Positions 16,183 to 24,712 are shown, numbered from the stretch's first letter. The stretch is DNA of 60,024 nt from an uncultured Oscillospiraceae bacterium (GCA_910585815.1 CAJUFJ010000017.1:1-60024), one strand, 5' to 3'. Numbers and translations are program-made. The notes: generated by a model not told the origin, from the letters alone.

Positions 16183-17538
16183 TTAATAGCCCACCCATCC
16201 GGCCAGCACCATAAACCCCGTGCCCACCGCCAGATAGACCCCCACCAGGGGCAGGAAATACCGCAGCCACCCGGGGTAGCTCACCCCCGACAGGGCCAGG
16301 CAGCTCACCAGCGTGTTGGAGATGGGGGAAACCAGATTCGCCAGCCCGTCCCCCAGCTGGAAGGCCAGCACCGCCGACTGTCGGGACAGGGCCAGCCCGT
16401 CGGCCAGCGGCACCATCAGCGGCATAGCCACCGCCGCGTGGCCCGAGCCCGAGGTAATCAGCAGGTCCAGCAGGACATTGGCGTAGAACATCCCCAGCAG
16501 CTGGCTCCAGTCCGGCAGGCCCTCCACCAGCCGCAGCAGGCCCAGGACGATGCTGTCCAGAATGCCGCCGCGCTCCAGCACCAGCCGCAGCGCGGCGGCC
16601 AGGCCGATGGTCAGCGCCCCGCCCACCATCTTTTTGCACCCGGTCGTCAGCAGCAGACAGATTTGATTGGCGCCAAAGCCGGCGGCGGCTCCGCAGGCCA
16701 GCCCCAGCACCAGAAAGACGGCGGCCAGCTCCGGCACGCTCCAGCCCCGGGCGCCCACGCCCCAGGCCACCACCGCCAGCGTGCCGAAAAACAGCGCCAG
16801 CACCGCCATCTGCCGCCGGGACAGCGCCGGGGCCTCCGGCAGGGGCTCCGCCCCCTCCGGCTGTGCCGGACCCTCCGCCCGGTGCAGGACATACGCTCCG
16901 GTAACCGGCACCAGCACCGCCAGCAGCAGCCACCGCAGCCACGCCCCCGAGTACAGGGGCAGCTCCGCGATGGTCTGGGCCACCCCCACCGAAAAGGGGT
17001 TGTACACCCCCGCCGCAAAGCCCGCGTTGGTGCCCAGCATCACCATGGCCATGCCGGTTCTCCCGTCGCAGCCCAGCGACCTGGCCGCCGCCATCCCCAG
17101 GGGCAGGAAGACGATGGAGGCGGTGGTGAGGCCCATGGTAAAGCCGAATATTGAGAACACCCCCACAAAGGCGGGGATGACCCACTCCCGCCGCCGGCCC
17201 AGCCGGCCCACCGTCCAGGTGCACAGGCCGGTTACCGCCCCGCTCTCCAGGATGATCTCGAAGGAGCCCCCCAGCAGAAGGACGAAGAAGATCAGCCGGG
17301 GGGCGGAGCCGGTGGTGAGGGCGTCGAACAGCAGCAGGGGCAGATGCCAGGGGGCCATCGGCGACGGGGCGGCGGGGGTGTAGCTCCCCGGCACCACCAG
17401 CGTCTGGCCGGCGGCCGGGTCGAAGACCCGGGCAAAGTGCCCCGCCGGGACCACCCAGGTCAGCGCCGACGCCGCCAGCAGCAAAAGGGACAGAATTACA
17501 AACACATGGGGCCTCCAGCCCGCTCCCGCTCCCCTCAT
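16183..17538 (-). CDS. YfcC/DcuC-superfamily carboxylate or amino-acid carrier
   Basis: This 451-residue integral membrane protein has about 12 hydrophobic segments and the marks of the YfcC/C4-dicarboxylate carrier group: WVVPAGHF near the N-terminus, TNAGFAAGVYNPFSVGVAQ in the middle and SGSGHAAVAMPLMVPLADGL with ISNTLVSCLALSGV near the end. Members move dicarboxylates, arginine/ornithine or other small anions; the substrate here is not evident. Its start overlaps the LacI-type regulator stop by ATGA, so the two are one transcription and translation unit and the regulator probably senses the carried compound. Confidence 0.82.
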   Translation of the reverse strand: MRGAGAGWRPHVFVILSLLLLAASALTWVVPAGHFARVFDPAAGQTLVVPGSYTPAAPSPMAPWHLPLLLFDALTTGSAPRLIFFVLLLGGSFEIILESGAVTGLCTWTVGRLGRRREWVIPAFVGVFSIFGFTMGLTTASIVFLPLGMAAARSLGCDGRTGMAMVMLGTNAGFAAGVYNPFSVGVAQTIAELPLYSGAWLRWLLLAVLVPVTGAYVLHRAEGPAQPEGAEPLPEAPALSRRQMAVLALFFGTLAVVAWGVGARGWSVPELAAVFLVLGLACGAAAGFGANQICLLLTTGCKKMVGGALTIGLAAALRLVLERGGILDSIVLGLLRLVEGLPDWSQLLGMFYANVLLDLLITSGSGHAAVAMPLMVPLADGLALSRQSAVLAFQLGDGLANLVSPISNTLVSCLALSGVSYPGWLRYFLPLVGVYLAVGTGFMVLAGWVGY

Positions 17539-18554
17539 CCGGGCCGGCGGAGGGGGCCGGTGCTCTCCCGGACCACCAGGTCGGGCTGGAAGCTCCGCCG
17601 GAGCTGCGGGGGCTCCCCCCGCTCCATCAGGGTCACAGCCAGCTCAATGGCCGCCTTGCCCAGCTCCGTCATGGGGGTGTGGAGGGTGGTCAGGCCGATG
17701 TCCGGGTAGAGGTCGAAGTAGAGGTCGTCGTGGCCCATCACCGACACGTCGCCGGGGACGGACAGCCCCCGGAGCCGCAGGGCGTTCATGGCCCCGATGG
17801 CCATGTAGTCGCTGGCGCACCAGAGGGCGGTGGGCAGCTCACCCCGCTCCAGCAGCAGGGCCACCCCGTCCATGCCGGCCTGCATCGCGTTGGCGGCGCT
17901 GCCCGTGCGGACAATCTGCGGAATCAGCCCCCGGGCCTCCATGGCCTGGGTAAACCCCTCCTCCTTCTGCAGAACGGTGAGATTCTCCGGCCCGTAGGTG
18001 AGCAGGGCGATCCTCTCATGGCCCAGGCCGGCCAGGTGCTCCACCGCCAGCGCCCCGCTGTGGCGGTAGTCGCACAGGAGGGCATAGGGCTCCCCAGGGC
18101 CCGTCTTGCCGCCGATGTAGATGACCGGGGTGGGGCCGCAGGCGGCTTTGATCCGGGTCACGTCGCTGGAGCAGGGGGCCACAATGAGCACCCCCACCTG
18201 GTTGCCCACCATCATGCGGCAGTGCCGCTCCTCCAGCTGGAGGTCCCGGTGGCTGCTGCCCAGCATGACGCACAGCCCCAGCTCCGCCGCCGCCGCGCTC
18301 ACCTCGTTGAACACCAGGTCGTAGGCGGTGCTGTCCCCCATGGCGGGCACCACCATGCCGATGGTGGTGGTGCGCTGGAGATAGAGGTTCCGGGCGGCCA
18401 GGTTGGGGGTGTAGCCCACCTCCTCAGCGATTTTCTTCACCCGCTCCTTGGTGGCCTTCGAGATGTCGGGGGCGTCCCGCAGGGCCTTGGACACCGCCAC
18501 ATGGGAAAGCCCCGCCTGCTTTGCGATGGTCTTCAGGGTCGGCCGGTTTAACAT
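17535..18554 (-). CDS. LacI-family transcriptional regulator
   Basis: This 339-residue protein has the LacI DNA-binding head (TLKTIAKQAGLSHVAVSKALRD, residues 6-27, with hinge region VGYTPNLAARNLYL) and a periplasmic-binding-like effector domain (TIGMVVPAMGDSTAYDLV, then a C-terminal half with MGHDDLYFDLYPDIGLTTLHTP). The ATG at 18554 follows GGGGGAGA. It is coupled to the carrier gene downstream. A palindromic AAAGCGTTT-centred site 155 bases upstream is the likeliest operator. Its effector is unknown, but the pairing with a carboxylate-type carrier is unusual for a sugar-style LacI regulator. Confidence 0.9.
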   Translation of the reverse strand: MLNRPTLKTIAKQAGLSHVAVSKALRDAPDISKATKERVKKIAEEVGYTPNLAARNLYLQRTTTIGMVVPAMGDSTAYDLVFNEVSAAAAELGLCVMLGSSHRDLQLEERHCRMMVGNQVGVLIVAPCSSDVTRIKAACGPTPVIYIGGKTGPGEPYALLCDYRHSGALAVEHLAGLGHERIALLTYGPENLTVLQKEEGFTQAMEARGLIPQIVRTGSAANAMQAGMDGVALLLERGELPTALWCASDYMAIGAMNALRLRGLSVPGDVSVMGHDDLYFDLYPDIGLTTLHTPMTELGKAAIELAVTLMERGEPPQLRRSFQPDLVVRESTGPLRRPG

Positions 18555-18592
18555 GCCATCTCCCCCTTCCAGTTGTTCTTTGTCATAATGTC

Positions 18593-18621
18593 AGTATAAC
18601 ATCTCCAATGCCTCCTGACAA
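18593..18621 (-). promoter_or_regulatory. Promoter of the lacI-type/yfcC-type operon
   Basis: On the minus strand TTGTCA (plus 18616-18621), 17 bases, TATACT (plus 18593-18598), about 40 bases before the regulator start. Confidence 0.7.
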
Positions 18622-18706
18622 TAGGGTTTTCCGACGCCATATGCCCGTTTCCCGGATTTCAAAAGCCCTTGCCCTACACGCGAAAAGAGGCAAAGAACGC
18701 CCCCTA

Positions 18707-18721
18707 TTAAAGCGTTTCTAA
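18707..18721. promoter_or_regulatory. Candidate LacI-family operator
   Basis: TTAAAGCGTTTCTAA is an imperfect palindrome around a central CG, the usual architecture of LacI-family and cre sites. It is about 85 bases upstream of the -35 box at 18616-18621. Confidence 0.4.
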
Positions 18722-18765
18722 GAGCTTACCCCCAAATGCCGGGATAGTCAACCGGCCGGGGTATC

Positions 18766-18775
18766 TTGTATACAA
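18766..18775. promoter_or_regulatory. TTGTATACAA palindrome
   Basis: A perfect 10-base palindrome of the kind bound by some GntR-family regulators. No gntR-type gene is in the window and no gene starts just downstream, so the site may be incidental. Apart from this, the LacI promoter and operator and one terminator, 18555-18919 shows no gene. Confidence 0.2.
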
Positions 18776-18811
18776 ATAAGCAGGCGCGGACTCGTTGGAG
18801 TCCGCGCCTGC
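18776..18811 (-). terminator. Terminator of the CoA-transferase gene
   Basis: A 14-pair stem (18780-18793 with 18798-18811, loop GTTG) followed on the minus strand by TTATTTGT. It lies about 110 bases after the CoA-transferase stop. Confidence 0.7.
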
Positions 18812-18919
18812 CCTCTCTGCGGGAAAAGGGACCTGTACCGTGAGGGGGCACGATAGCGTTGGCAAAAGACAGTTCCTTGACCCACGTCGAAAAGAAGAAA
18901 GAGAGAGGGGAATGTAAAA

Positions 18920-20215
18920 TCAGAAAATGTTCATTTGCTTGGCCGCCTCGGTCAGTTCATCCCGGAATTTGGGGTGGGCAATGCCAATCAGGGCCCGAGC
19001 TTTGTCATGGATGCTGGCGCCGGCCAGCTTGGCAATGCCATACTCCGTAATGACATACTCAATGTCGGTGCGGGGAACCGAGACCGGCGTACCCGGGGTG
19101 AAGAAGGGCACAATTTTGGAATATGTGTCGTCCTTCGTGGTAGACTCCACCACAATAATCGATTTTCCGTTGGGGCACAGGGTTGCTCCCTTGCTGAAAT
19201 CGCCGATCCCGCCCATGCCGGTAAACTGCCGGTTTTTCAGGGACTCGGCGTTGACTTGACCAAACAGGTCCACATTAATGGCGTTGTTGATGGCGGTCAT
19301 TTTGTTGTTCTGGGCAATGATGCCCGGGTTCAGGGCGTAGGTAGAGGGCATCATGTTGATCGCGTGGTTGTGGGACACAAAGTCATACAGCTTTCGGGAG
19401 CCCACCACCTGACAGCAGATATTGATGCCGGGATTGATGGACTTGCACCGGTTGGTGACAACTCCCCGCTGGATCAGATCCATCATGGCGTCGCCAAACA
19501 CCTCGGTGTGGATACCCAGGTCCTTTACTCCCTCCAGATGGAGCATGGCGGCGGAGTTGAGCCGGCCAATGCCGATCTCGATGGTAGCGCCGTCCTCAAT
19601 AAGCTCAGACAGGTAGCCGCCGATCCTGCGGTATTTCTCGTTGGAGGCATCCGCATCGATGATGGTCTCGTTGGGGGCCCGTCCCTCCCCCTCCACAATA
19701 ACATCAAACTCCGAAATGTGCATCAGGTTGCTGCCGTAGACAAAGGGCAGCTGGTCATTGATCTCGGCAATCTTCACCGGTGCGTTGTGGATGGTGTAGG
19801 CCATATAGTCGGCGCTGGCGCCAAAGGAGACATACCCGTCCTTATCCGGGCGGCTGACGCAGGCCAGCGCCACCCTGGCATGGAGATACTCCTCAACCCG
19901 CTTGCTGGCACAGGAAAAGTGCCCCGGGGAGTAGTGGAGCTTGCCCTCATAGAAGTAGGGCAGGGTGCTCCGGCCCAGGAAGCCGGTCATAACATAGGCA
20001 TCTTTTCCGGCGGGGGAGGTAAAGATGCCGTCCGCATCCCCAACCTGCCCACAGTAGTAGTGGACATTTTTCAGATCGGTGCGGGCCCAGACCGCCTTCA
20101 GGGTGGTTACCGCCTCCCGCGAGCCACAGAAAAACCAGTCGCCGTCATGGATCAGCCCTGCGGCCTCCTCCGGTGTTCGCAGCTTCTCCTGATAAATTTT
20201 CTCCCAGCTGGTCAT
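18920..20215 (-). CDS. Acetyl-CoA hydrolase/4-hydroxybutyrate CoA-transferase family
   Basis: This 431-residue cytosolic enzyme moves CoA from acetyl-CoA or another donor to a carboxylic acid. The family's catalytic glutamate is in place: E238 within HTEVFGDAMMD, the same position as in clostridial 4-hydroxybutyrate CoA-transferase. Also seen are GGIGDFSKGA and EYVITEYGIAKLAG in the C-terminal domain. The start follows GAGGAGGAG. A near-consensus sigma-54 promoter 67 bases upstream ties it to the activator gene that begins its own run just beyond. It probably activates the substrate for the dehydrogenase/Etf module at 24827-28631. Which acid it prefers is unknown. Confidence 0.85.
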   Translation of the reverse strand: MTSWEKIYQEKLRTPEEAAGLIHDGDWFFCGSREAVTTLKAVWARTDLKNVHYYCGQVGDADGIFTSPAGKDAYVMTGFLGRSTLPYFYEGKLHYSPGHFSCASKRVEEYLHARVALACVSRPDKDGYVSFGASADYMAYTIHNAPVKIAEINDQLPFVYGSNLMHISEFDVIVEGEGRAPNETIIDADASNEKYRRIGGYLSELIEDGATIEIGIGRLNSAAMLHLEGVKDLGIHTEVFGDAMMDLIQRGVVTNRCKSINPGINICCQVVGSRKLYDFVSHNHAINMMPSTYALNPGIIAQNNKMTAINNAINVDLFGQVNAESLKNRQFTGMGGIGDFSKGATLCPNGKSIIVVESTTKDDTYSKIVPFFTPGTPVSVPRTDIEYVITEYGIAKLAGASIHDKARALIGIAHPKFRDELTEAAKQMNIF

Positions 20216-20248
20216 TTAAAAACTCCTCCTCATTATTTTTCATCACGG

Positions 20249-20257
20249 TGTGTCACA
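20249..20257. promoter_or_regulatory. TGTGTCACA motif in CoA-transferase leader
   Basis: TGTGTCACA matches the motif clustered upstream of the two other sigma-54 promoters. Here it lies downstream of the promoter, in the leader, so it cannot be a classical upstream activator site; it may tune expression or be chance. Confidence 0.3.
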
Positions 20258-20281
20258 GATGTCGTTCACCCAAAATAATGA

Positions 20282-20297
20282 AGCAAGTTTTGTGCCA
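20282..20297 (-). promoter_or_regulatory. Sigma-54 promoter of the CoA-transferase
   Basis: On the minus strand TGGCACAAAACTTGCT, an exact match to the -24/-12 consensus TGGCAC-N5-TTGC(A/T). It is 67 bases before the CoA-transferase start and just after the activator stop. Confidence 0.85.
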
Positions 20298-20318
20298 AGT
20301 CGATGTGCGGACAGCAGA

Positions 20319-22322
20319 TCAGGTGATATCGTATTTCTTCATCTTTCGGTAGAGGGTACGGCGGCTGACTCCAATCTCTTCAGCGGCGCGGGTCACATTT
20401 CCGCCAGTGCGCTGGAGGGCGCGAATAATGGTATTTTTTTCAATCTCCTCCCGGTTCATGGGAATCAGCTCTGGCTGGGCATTCTGGGGAGGGGCCTCCA
20501 GCCGGATCAGGCTTCTGGAGGGATAGGGAACATGGTTGAACCGCAGCTTATCCGGCAGGTCGTCCAGCCGAATCCGGTCCCCGTGACTGATAATCACCGC
20601 CCGCTCAATGGTGTTCTCCAGTTCCCGGATATTGCCGGGCCAGTTGTAGCTTGTCAGGCACTCCAGCGCTTCTGGAGTAAAGCCCAGCAGCACCTGGCTG
20701 GAAGCGGATTTGTACTTTTGCAAAAAGTAGTGGGACAGGTTATGAACATCCCCGCTCCGCTCCCGCAGGGGTGGGACGTGGACGGTAAACACGTTGAGCC
20801 GGTAGTACAGGTCCATCCGGAAGACTCCGTTGTTGATGGCCTCCTCCAAATTCTTGTTGGTGGCGGCGATGACCCGCACATTCAGCTGGATGGGCTTTTT
20901 TCCGCCGATCCGGGTAATCTCCTGCTCCTGCAAAAAACGGAGCAGACATACCTGCAGATTAAAGGGCATGTCTCCAATTTCATCCAGAAAGATGGTGCCC
21001 CCGTCCGCCAATTCAAATTTACCCGGCATCCCGTTCCGTTTCGCTCCGGTAAAGGCTCCGCTCTCATATCCAAACAGCTCGCTCTCAATCAGCTCCTTGG
21101 GGATGGCGCCGCAGTTCACCGCCACAAAGGGGCCGCCGCGGCACTTGCTCTCGTTGTGGATGGCCTGGGCGACCAGCTCCTTGCCGGTGCCGCTCTCCCC
21201 GGTGATTAGTACGGTGCAGTTGGTTTTGCTGGCAATGCGGGCCAGGCTCAGGGTTTCCACCAGAGCGGGGCTGGTTCCCACAATGTCGTTAAAGCACCAC
21301 TTGGCCCTGTGGTCGCTGCCGGAGCCGGTCTCCCCGGTCCCCTCCTTCAGCTGGGACCGGCGCAGCACCATCAGAAAGTCGTGCTGCCCCTCGATTACCT
21401 CGATCAGGTAGATGGAGGCCTGAAAGTGGAACTTTTTCACCTCGCCGGAGTGTACCACCACGTCCAGACCGTAGACATCATTGGTCAGGGTGGAGAAGTC
21501 CACGTCCTCCGGGCTGATAAAGGCTGAGATGTGCTGGCCGATCAGCTCGTACTCATACATCAGGAAGAAATATCGGGCCACGCTGTTGGTCTGGATAATC
21601 ATGCCGCCGCTGTCCAGAAACACAACTCCGTGGTTCATAGTGTTTATCAGGGTGTCCAGGTGCTTCTCCTGAACGCGCCGCTTCAGCGTCTGGTGGTAGA
21701 CGGTAACCTCCTTGCCAATGCTGCCCGCCACCGAGGTGAGCAGCGACAGGAGCAGCGGGGTCTCCCGGGGGCGCATGGACAGCACCCCGATGACTGACAC
21801 CAGCTCATACTTATGGTCAAAAACCGGGGCCGCATAGCTGATAAAGGGGCAGAAGTGGTCGTTGTAGTGCTCGTTTTGGCGAATACACACCGGTTCCCGG
21901 ATGTAGAGGGCCGTTCCTACGGCATTGGTCCCCGCCGTCTCCTCCCGCAGGGCACAGCTATCCCCCAGCCCCGCCTGGGCAATCCGCTGCAGGTCATTCT
22001 CGGAGCCGTACCGGCTGATAATCTGGCCGTCCGGGTCGGTGAGCAGCAGCACCATTGCGGAAAAATCGTTGTTGGAGTATAAATCCTCCATACACCGGAA
22101 GATATAGTCAAAGAGTATCGGCCGCCGTTCCGCCACGTTGGCCGCAGGATGCCGCCCCTTCTCCGCCCGGGTAAAAGCCGTCTGGCCGGGCTGGAGCTTT
22201 TTCTGTCTGCACCGCAGCCAGGATTTTGCCACGGTCTCCCGTACCGCGCTCAAATCGGTGGAGGGGTCCTGAAAAAACGCGGTCCTGGTAGCGGCGATCC
22301 GATTCTGGTCCTGCTTGCTCAT
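20319..22322 (-). CDS. Sigma-54-dependent activator, AcoR-like (GAF-PAS-AAA-Fis)
   Basis: This 667-residue regulator opens sigma-54 promoters using ATP. Domains: a GAF-like sensor (about 65-205, with EETAGTNAVGTAL at 128-139 as in AcoR), a PAS domain (about 220-330), an AAA+ core (345-580) with Walker A GESGTGKE 375-382, the sigma-54 contact GAFTGA 422-427 and Walker B GTIFLDEIGD 442-451, and a C-terminal Fis helix-turn-helix (GGNVTRAAEEIGVSRRTLYRK). It has its own vegetative promoter. Sigma-54 sites lie on both sides of it and again at 24697, so it is the likely switch for the whole 18920-30071 block. The GAF or PAS ligand, perhaps the substrate or its CoA ester, is unknown. Confidence 0.92.
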   Translation of the reverse strand: MSKQDQNRIAATRTAFFQDPSTDLSAVRETVAKSWLRCRQKKLQPGQTAFTRAEKGRHPAANVAERRPILFDYIFRCMEDLYSNNDFSAMVLLLTDPDGQIISRYGSENDLQRIAQAGLGDSCALREETAGTNAVGTALYIREPVCIRQNEHYNDHFCPFISYAAPVFDHKYELVSVIGVLSMRPRETPLLLSLLTSVAGSIGKEVTVYHQTLKRRVQEKHLDTLINTMNHGVVFLDSGGMIIQTNSVARYFFLMYEYELIGQHISAFISPEDVDFSTLTNDVYGLDVVVHSGEVKKFHFQASIYLIEVIEGQHDFLMVLRRSQLKEGTGETGSGSDHRAKWCFNDIVGTSPALVETLSLARIASKTNCTVLITGESGTGKELVAQAIHNESKCRGGPFVAVNCGAIPKELIESELFGYESGAFTGAKRNGMPGKFELADGGTIFLDEIGDMPFNLQVCLLRFLQEQEITRIGGKKPIQLNVRVIAATNKNLEEAINNGVFRMDLYYRLNVFTVHVPPLRERSGDVHNLSHYFLQKYKSASSQVLLGFTPEALECLTSYNWPGNIRELENTIERAVIISHGDRIRLDDLPDKLRFNHVPYPSRSLIRLEAPPQNAQPELIPMNREEIEKNTIIRALQRTGGNVTRAAEEIGVSRRTLYRKMKKYDIT

Positions 22323-22370
22323 GGGGCGTCCCTCTCTTTCTTAGGCCCGACAGGCCTGCAATATAAGGCC

Positions 22371-22399
22371 ATTATATCATGGTCACAAAACTGTGTCAA
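22371..22399 (-). promoter_or_regulatory. Vegetative promoter of the activator
   Basis: On the minus strand TTGACA (plus 22394-22399), 17 bases, TATAAT (plus 22371-22376): full consensus. The -35 box overlaps a TGTGTCA motif (22392-22398), which suggests autoregulation. Confidence 0.8.
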
Positions 22400-22438
22400 A
22401 TCGAGCCGGAATATAAGGTACGTGACACACATGACACA
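22392..22438. promoter_or_regulatory. Cluster of TGTGTCA/TGACACA boxes (candidate activator sites)
   Basis: TGTGTCA at 22392-22398 faces TGACACA at 22423-22429, with a further TGACACA at 22432-22438. The cluster is 60-110 bases upstream of the sigma-54 promoter at 22500, a normal distance for an enhancer-type site. Confidence 0.6.
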
Positions 22439-22499
22439 GCGGCACAGAGGGAGCATCTGTCCCGCCCTGACTACAGCGCGGGGGATCGGGAGAAATAAC

Positions 22500-22515
22500 T
22501 GGCACGGAATTTGCT
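22500..22515 (+). promoter_or_regulatory. Sigma-54 promoter of the hydrolase/MFS operon
   Basis: TGGCACGGAATTTGCT matches TGGCAC-N5-TTGC(A/T) exactly. It reads towards the metallo-hydrolase gene, about 55 bases before GTG 22570. Confidence 0.85.
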
Positions 22516-22569
22516 CTGCTTCAAGGTGTCGGAACATCACACATCTTAGAAGGATTCAGAGAGGAGGAA

Positions 22570-23343
22570 GTGCCGGGAGATATCCCGGCCAAGCGTATGA
22601 ACGGAAAATGGGATGTCTGCACCATGATACTGGGGGGCGGCACGGTGGACCGCACCACCATCAGCCGCTGCCCCTACGGCGATACCATTCATGTGCCCTA
22701 CGTCAGCCTTGCGGCCACCGACGGAGTACACAAGGTGGTCATTGACACTGGAGCCCGGGAGGTGGACACAGTAAAGAAGCCCCATGCCCACCGCTATCCG
22801 GAGGAGGAGCTGCCCCATGTGCTGAAGTCCTGTATGGGCTGGGCGCTGGAGGAGGTGGACATGGTAATCAACACCCACCTCCACTATGACCACTGCGGCG
22901 GCAACGCGCTGTTTCCCAACGCCCGCTTTTACGTTCAGCGGACCGAGTGGGAGGCCGCCTGGAGCGCCACCCCCTATGAGCAGCTCTATTATCTGCGGGA
23001 GGACTTCTGCAAGGAGCGGATCGGCTATTTTCGATGGCGGTTTTTAGACGGTGCGGCGGAACTGGCCCCCGGCCTGGCCGTCCTGCCCGCTCCGGGCCAC
23101 ACCTTGGGCTCTCAGATCGTTCTTCTGGATACCGAGGAGGGGGTCCTGTGCTTCCCCGGGGACACCATAACCTCCCGCTACAACCTGGAACAGGGGCTCA
23201 CCCCCTCCATCGTGGTGGATGACCGGGCAATTCACCAGAGCATGGAGCTGGTGCGCCGGATAGCCCAGCGGCTGGTATTCAGCCACGACGATGAAATCAA
23301 AACCGGGATGCGCAGTGGTTTTTACAGGGTGCCCAAGTCATGA
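22570..23343 (+). CDS. Metallo-beta-lactamase-fold hydrolase, lactonase-like
   Basis: This protein of up to 257 residues has the dinuclear-metal signature THLHYDHCGG (His103, His105, Asp107, His108) and later PAPGHTLGS, CFPGDT and VFSHDDE, as in N-acyl-homoserine lactonases and related hydrolases. It may open a lactone or cleave a thioester. The start is uncertain: GTG 22570 is only two bases after AGGAGG, while ATG 22597 lies beyond a CCGGGA/TCCCGG hairpin (22573-22588) that could bring the ribosome site closer; the latter gives 248 residues. The stop overlaps the MFS start (ATGA), so hydrolase and transporter are coupled and both belong to the sigma-54 operon. Confidence 0.82.
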   Translation: MPGDIPAKRMNGKWDVCTMILGGGTVDRTTISRCPYGDTIHVPYVSLAATDGVHKVVIDTGAREVDTVKKPHAHRYPEEELPHVLKSCMGWALEEVDMVINTHLHYDHCGGNALFPNARFYVQRTEWEAAWSATPYEQLYYLREDFCKERIGYFRWRFLDGAAELAPGLAVLPAPGHTLGSQIVLLDTEEGVLCFPGDTITSRYNLEQGLTPSIVVDDRAIHQSMELVRRIAQRLVFSHDDEIKTGMRSGFYRVPKS

Positions 23344-24548
23344 GCGGTATGAAAAAGCGGGACTTTCTGGGAATTTTCTCCATCTATTCCCTGATTTTTC
23401 TCAGCAACGGAACGCTGCTTCTCTCCCCGGCCATGGACACGCTGGTGCTCGCCTTCCCCCACGAGCCCTACAGCAAGGTGCTGCTTACCTACACCCTGCC
23501 CTCCCTGGTGGCCCTGCCCTTCACCCTGATTTCGGGCAGTGTTGTGGGCAGCCGGGTCCGCTTTCGCACCATGCTTCTGGTTGTCGTCCCCTGCTACATG
23601 GCGTGCGGTGTGGCTCCGGTGCTGTTGAACAGCCTGGATGGGGTGCTCCTGTGCCGGGCGCTGTACGGCGCCTGCCTGGGAATGATTGCCCCTCAGGGGA
23701 ACGCATTGATCCTGCGGACCTTCCACAGTGAGGAGCGCTGGCGCTACCTGGGCTACAGCAATATCATGGTGGGGATGGCCGGGGTGGTGTTCCAGCTGCT
23801 GGGCGGCCTTCTCTGTGGCTATGGCTGGCGGTATATTTTTCTGGCCTATTTGGTAACCCTGATCCCCCTGCTGCTCATCCTGTTCGGACTGAAGGAGCCG
23901 GAGGCCCCGCCGAAGCCGGCGGACGCCCCTGCCCCCACGCAGACCGGAAGGCCCTCCCTGCTGCCCAAGGGGGTGATCCCCCTGTTTCTGCTGGTGGCCT
24001 TCCTCTATATGAGCAGTCAAACCAAAATGCTGACCCTCTCCTCCATTGTTGCCACCCAGGGGATCGGTGACGCCAAAACCAGCGCCGGCATCCTCTCCAC
24101 CGCCACCGCCGGCGCCATGCTGGGCGGCGTAGTCTTTCCCTGGTACTGCCGCCGGGTCACGCGCTACCGGATCCCTATCCTTATCGCCCTGCTGGCCGCC
24201 ACCACCTTTTGCAATCTGGTGGACAGCCCACTGGTCATTGGGGTGGGGTACGCTGTGGGAACGATGGCCTTTATGATGAATCTGAACCTGATGACACTGC
24301 GGGCCTCCCGAATCTTTGGGACCCAGGCGTCCAGCCGGGCCATGGGGCTGATTCAGTTCGCTGACAAATGCGGCTGTTTTGCCGCCACCTACTTTGCCAC
24401 CGCGGCGGTGTGGGCGGCGGAAGCCGCCCGGCTGCCCATAAACAAATACAAAATGCCGGTGGTGGCCTGCGCCGGCATTTATATGGCAGCGGCAGTTCTC
24501 GACGCCCTGGGCAATGGTCCGGACACGTCACAGTGCGACACGGAGTGA
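23340..24548 (+). CDS. MFS transporter
   Basis: This 402-residue integral membrane protein has about 12 hydrophobic segments with a charged central loop (about 183-205, LKEPEAPPKPADAP) between the two halves, the layout of the major facilitator superfamily. The loop RVRF in SRVRFRTML after the second segment and RALYGACLG in the fourth are typical. It is coupled to the hydrolase by a four-base overlap. The pairing suggests import or export of the hydrolase substrate or product. Substrate not recognisable. Confidence 0.82.
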   Translation: MSGMKKRDFLGIFSIYSLIFLSNGTLLLSPAMDTLVLAFPHEPYSKVLLTYTLPSLVALPFTLISGSVVGSRVRFRTMLLVVVPCYMACGVAPVLLNSLDGVLLCRALYGACLGMIAPQGNALILRTFHSEERWRYLGYSNIMVGMAGVVFQLLGGLLCGYGWRYIFLAYLVTLIPLLLILFGLKEPEAPPKPADAPAPTQTGRPSLLPKGVIPLFLLVAFLYMSSQTKMLTLSSIVATQGIGDAKTSAGILSTATAGAMLGGVVFPWYCRRVTRYRIPILIALLAATTFCNLVDSPLVIGVGYAVGTMAFMMNLNLMTLRASRIFGTQASSRAMGLIQFADKCGCFAATYFATAAVWAAEAARLPINKYKMPVVACAGIYMAAAVLDALGNGPDTSQCDTE

Positions 24549-24585
24549 CACATATTTGTGCCAAAGTTGCGGGCCGGTGTCACAG
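24546..24585. promoter_or_regulatory. Inverted TGACACA/TGTCACA boxes (candidate activator sites)
   Basis: TGACACA at 24546-24552 and GTGTCACAG at 24577-24585 face each other, with a weaker GGACACGTCACAG just before (24521-24533). They lie 110-150 bases upstream of the sigma-54 promoter at 24697, the usual enhancer range. Confidence 0.6.
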
Positions 24586-24696
24586 GAAAATCACCGCCGA
24601 AAGGCCGCCCCTGCCGCGGCACAGAAAAAAGTTTGTGCCTCTATCCCGCCGCGCCGCAGAGCTGGAAAAAATGGGACAGTGCAAAAGAGTACAAGC

Positions 24697-24712
24697 TGGC
24701 ATAAAATATGCT
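24697..24712 (+). promoter_or_regulatory. Sigma-54 promoter of the dehydrogenase/Etf operon
   Basis: TGGCATAAAATATGCT keeps the invariant GG and GC ten bases apart and deviates from consensus at the last base of the -24 box and the first of the -12 box. A leader of about 105 bases with a GCAGGG/CCCTGC hairpin follows. Confidence 0.7.

Noticed and set aside
18766..18775. GntR-type operator as evidence of a regulated gene
   Set aside because: No gene starts next to it and no GntR gene is in the window; kept only as a low-confidence site.
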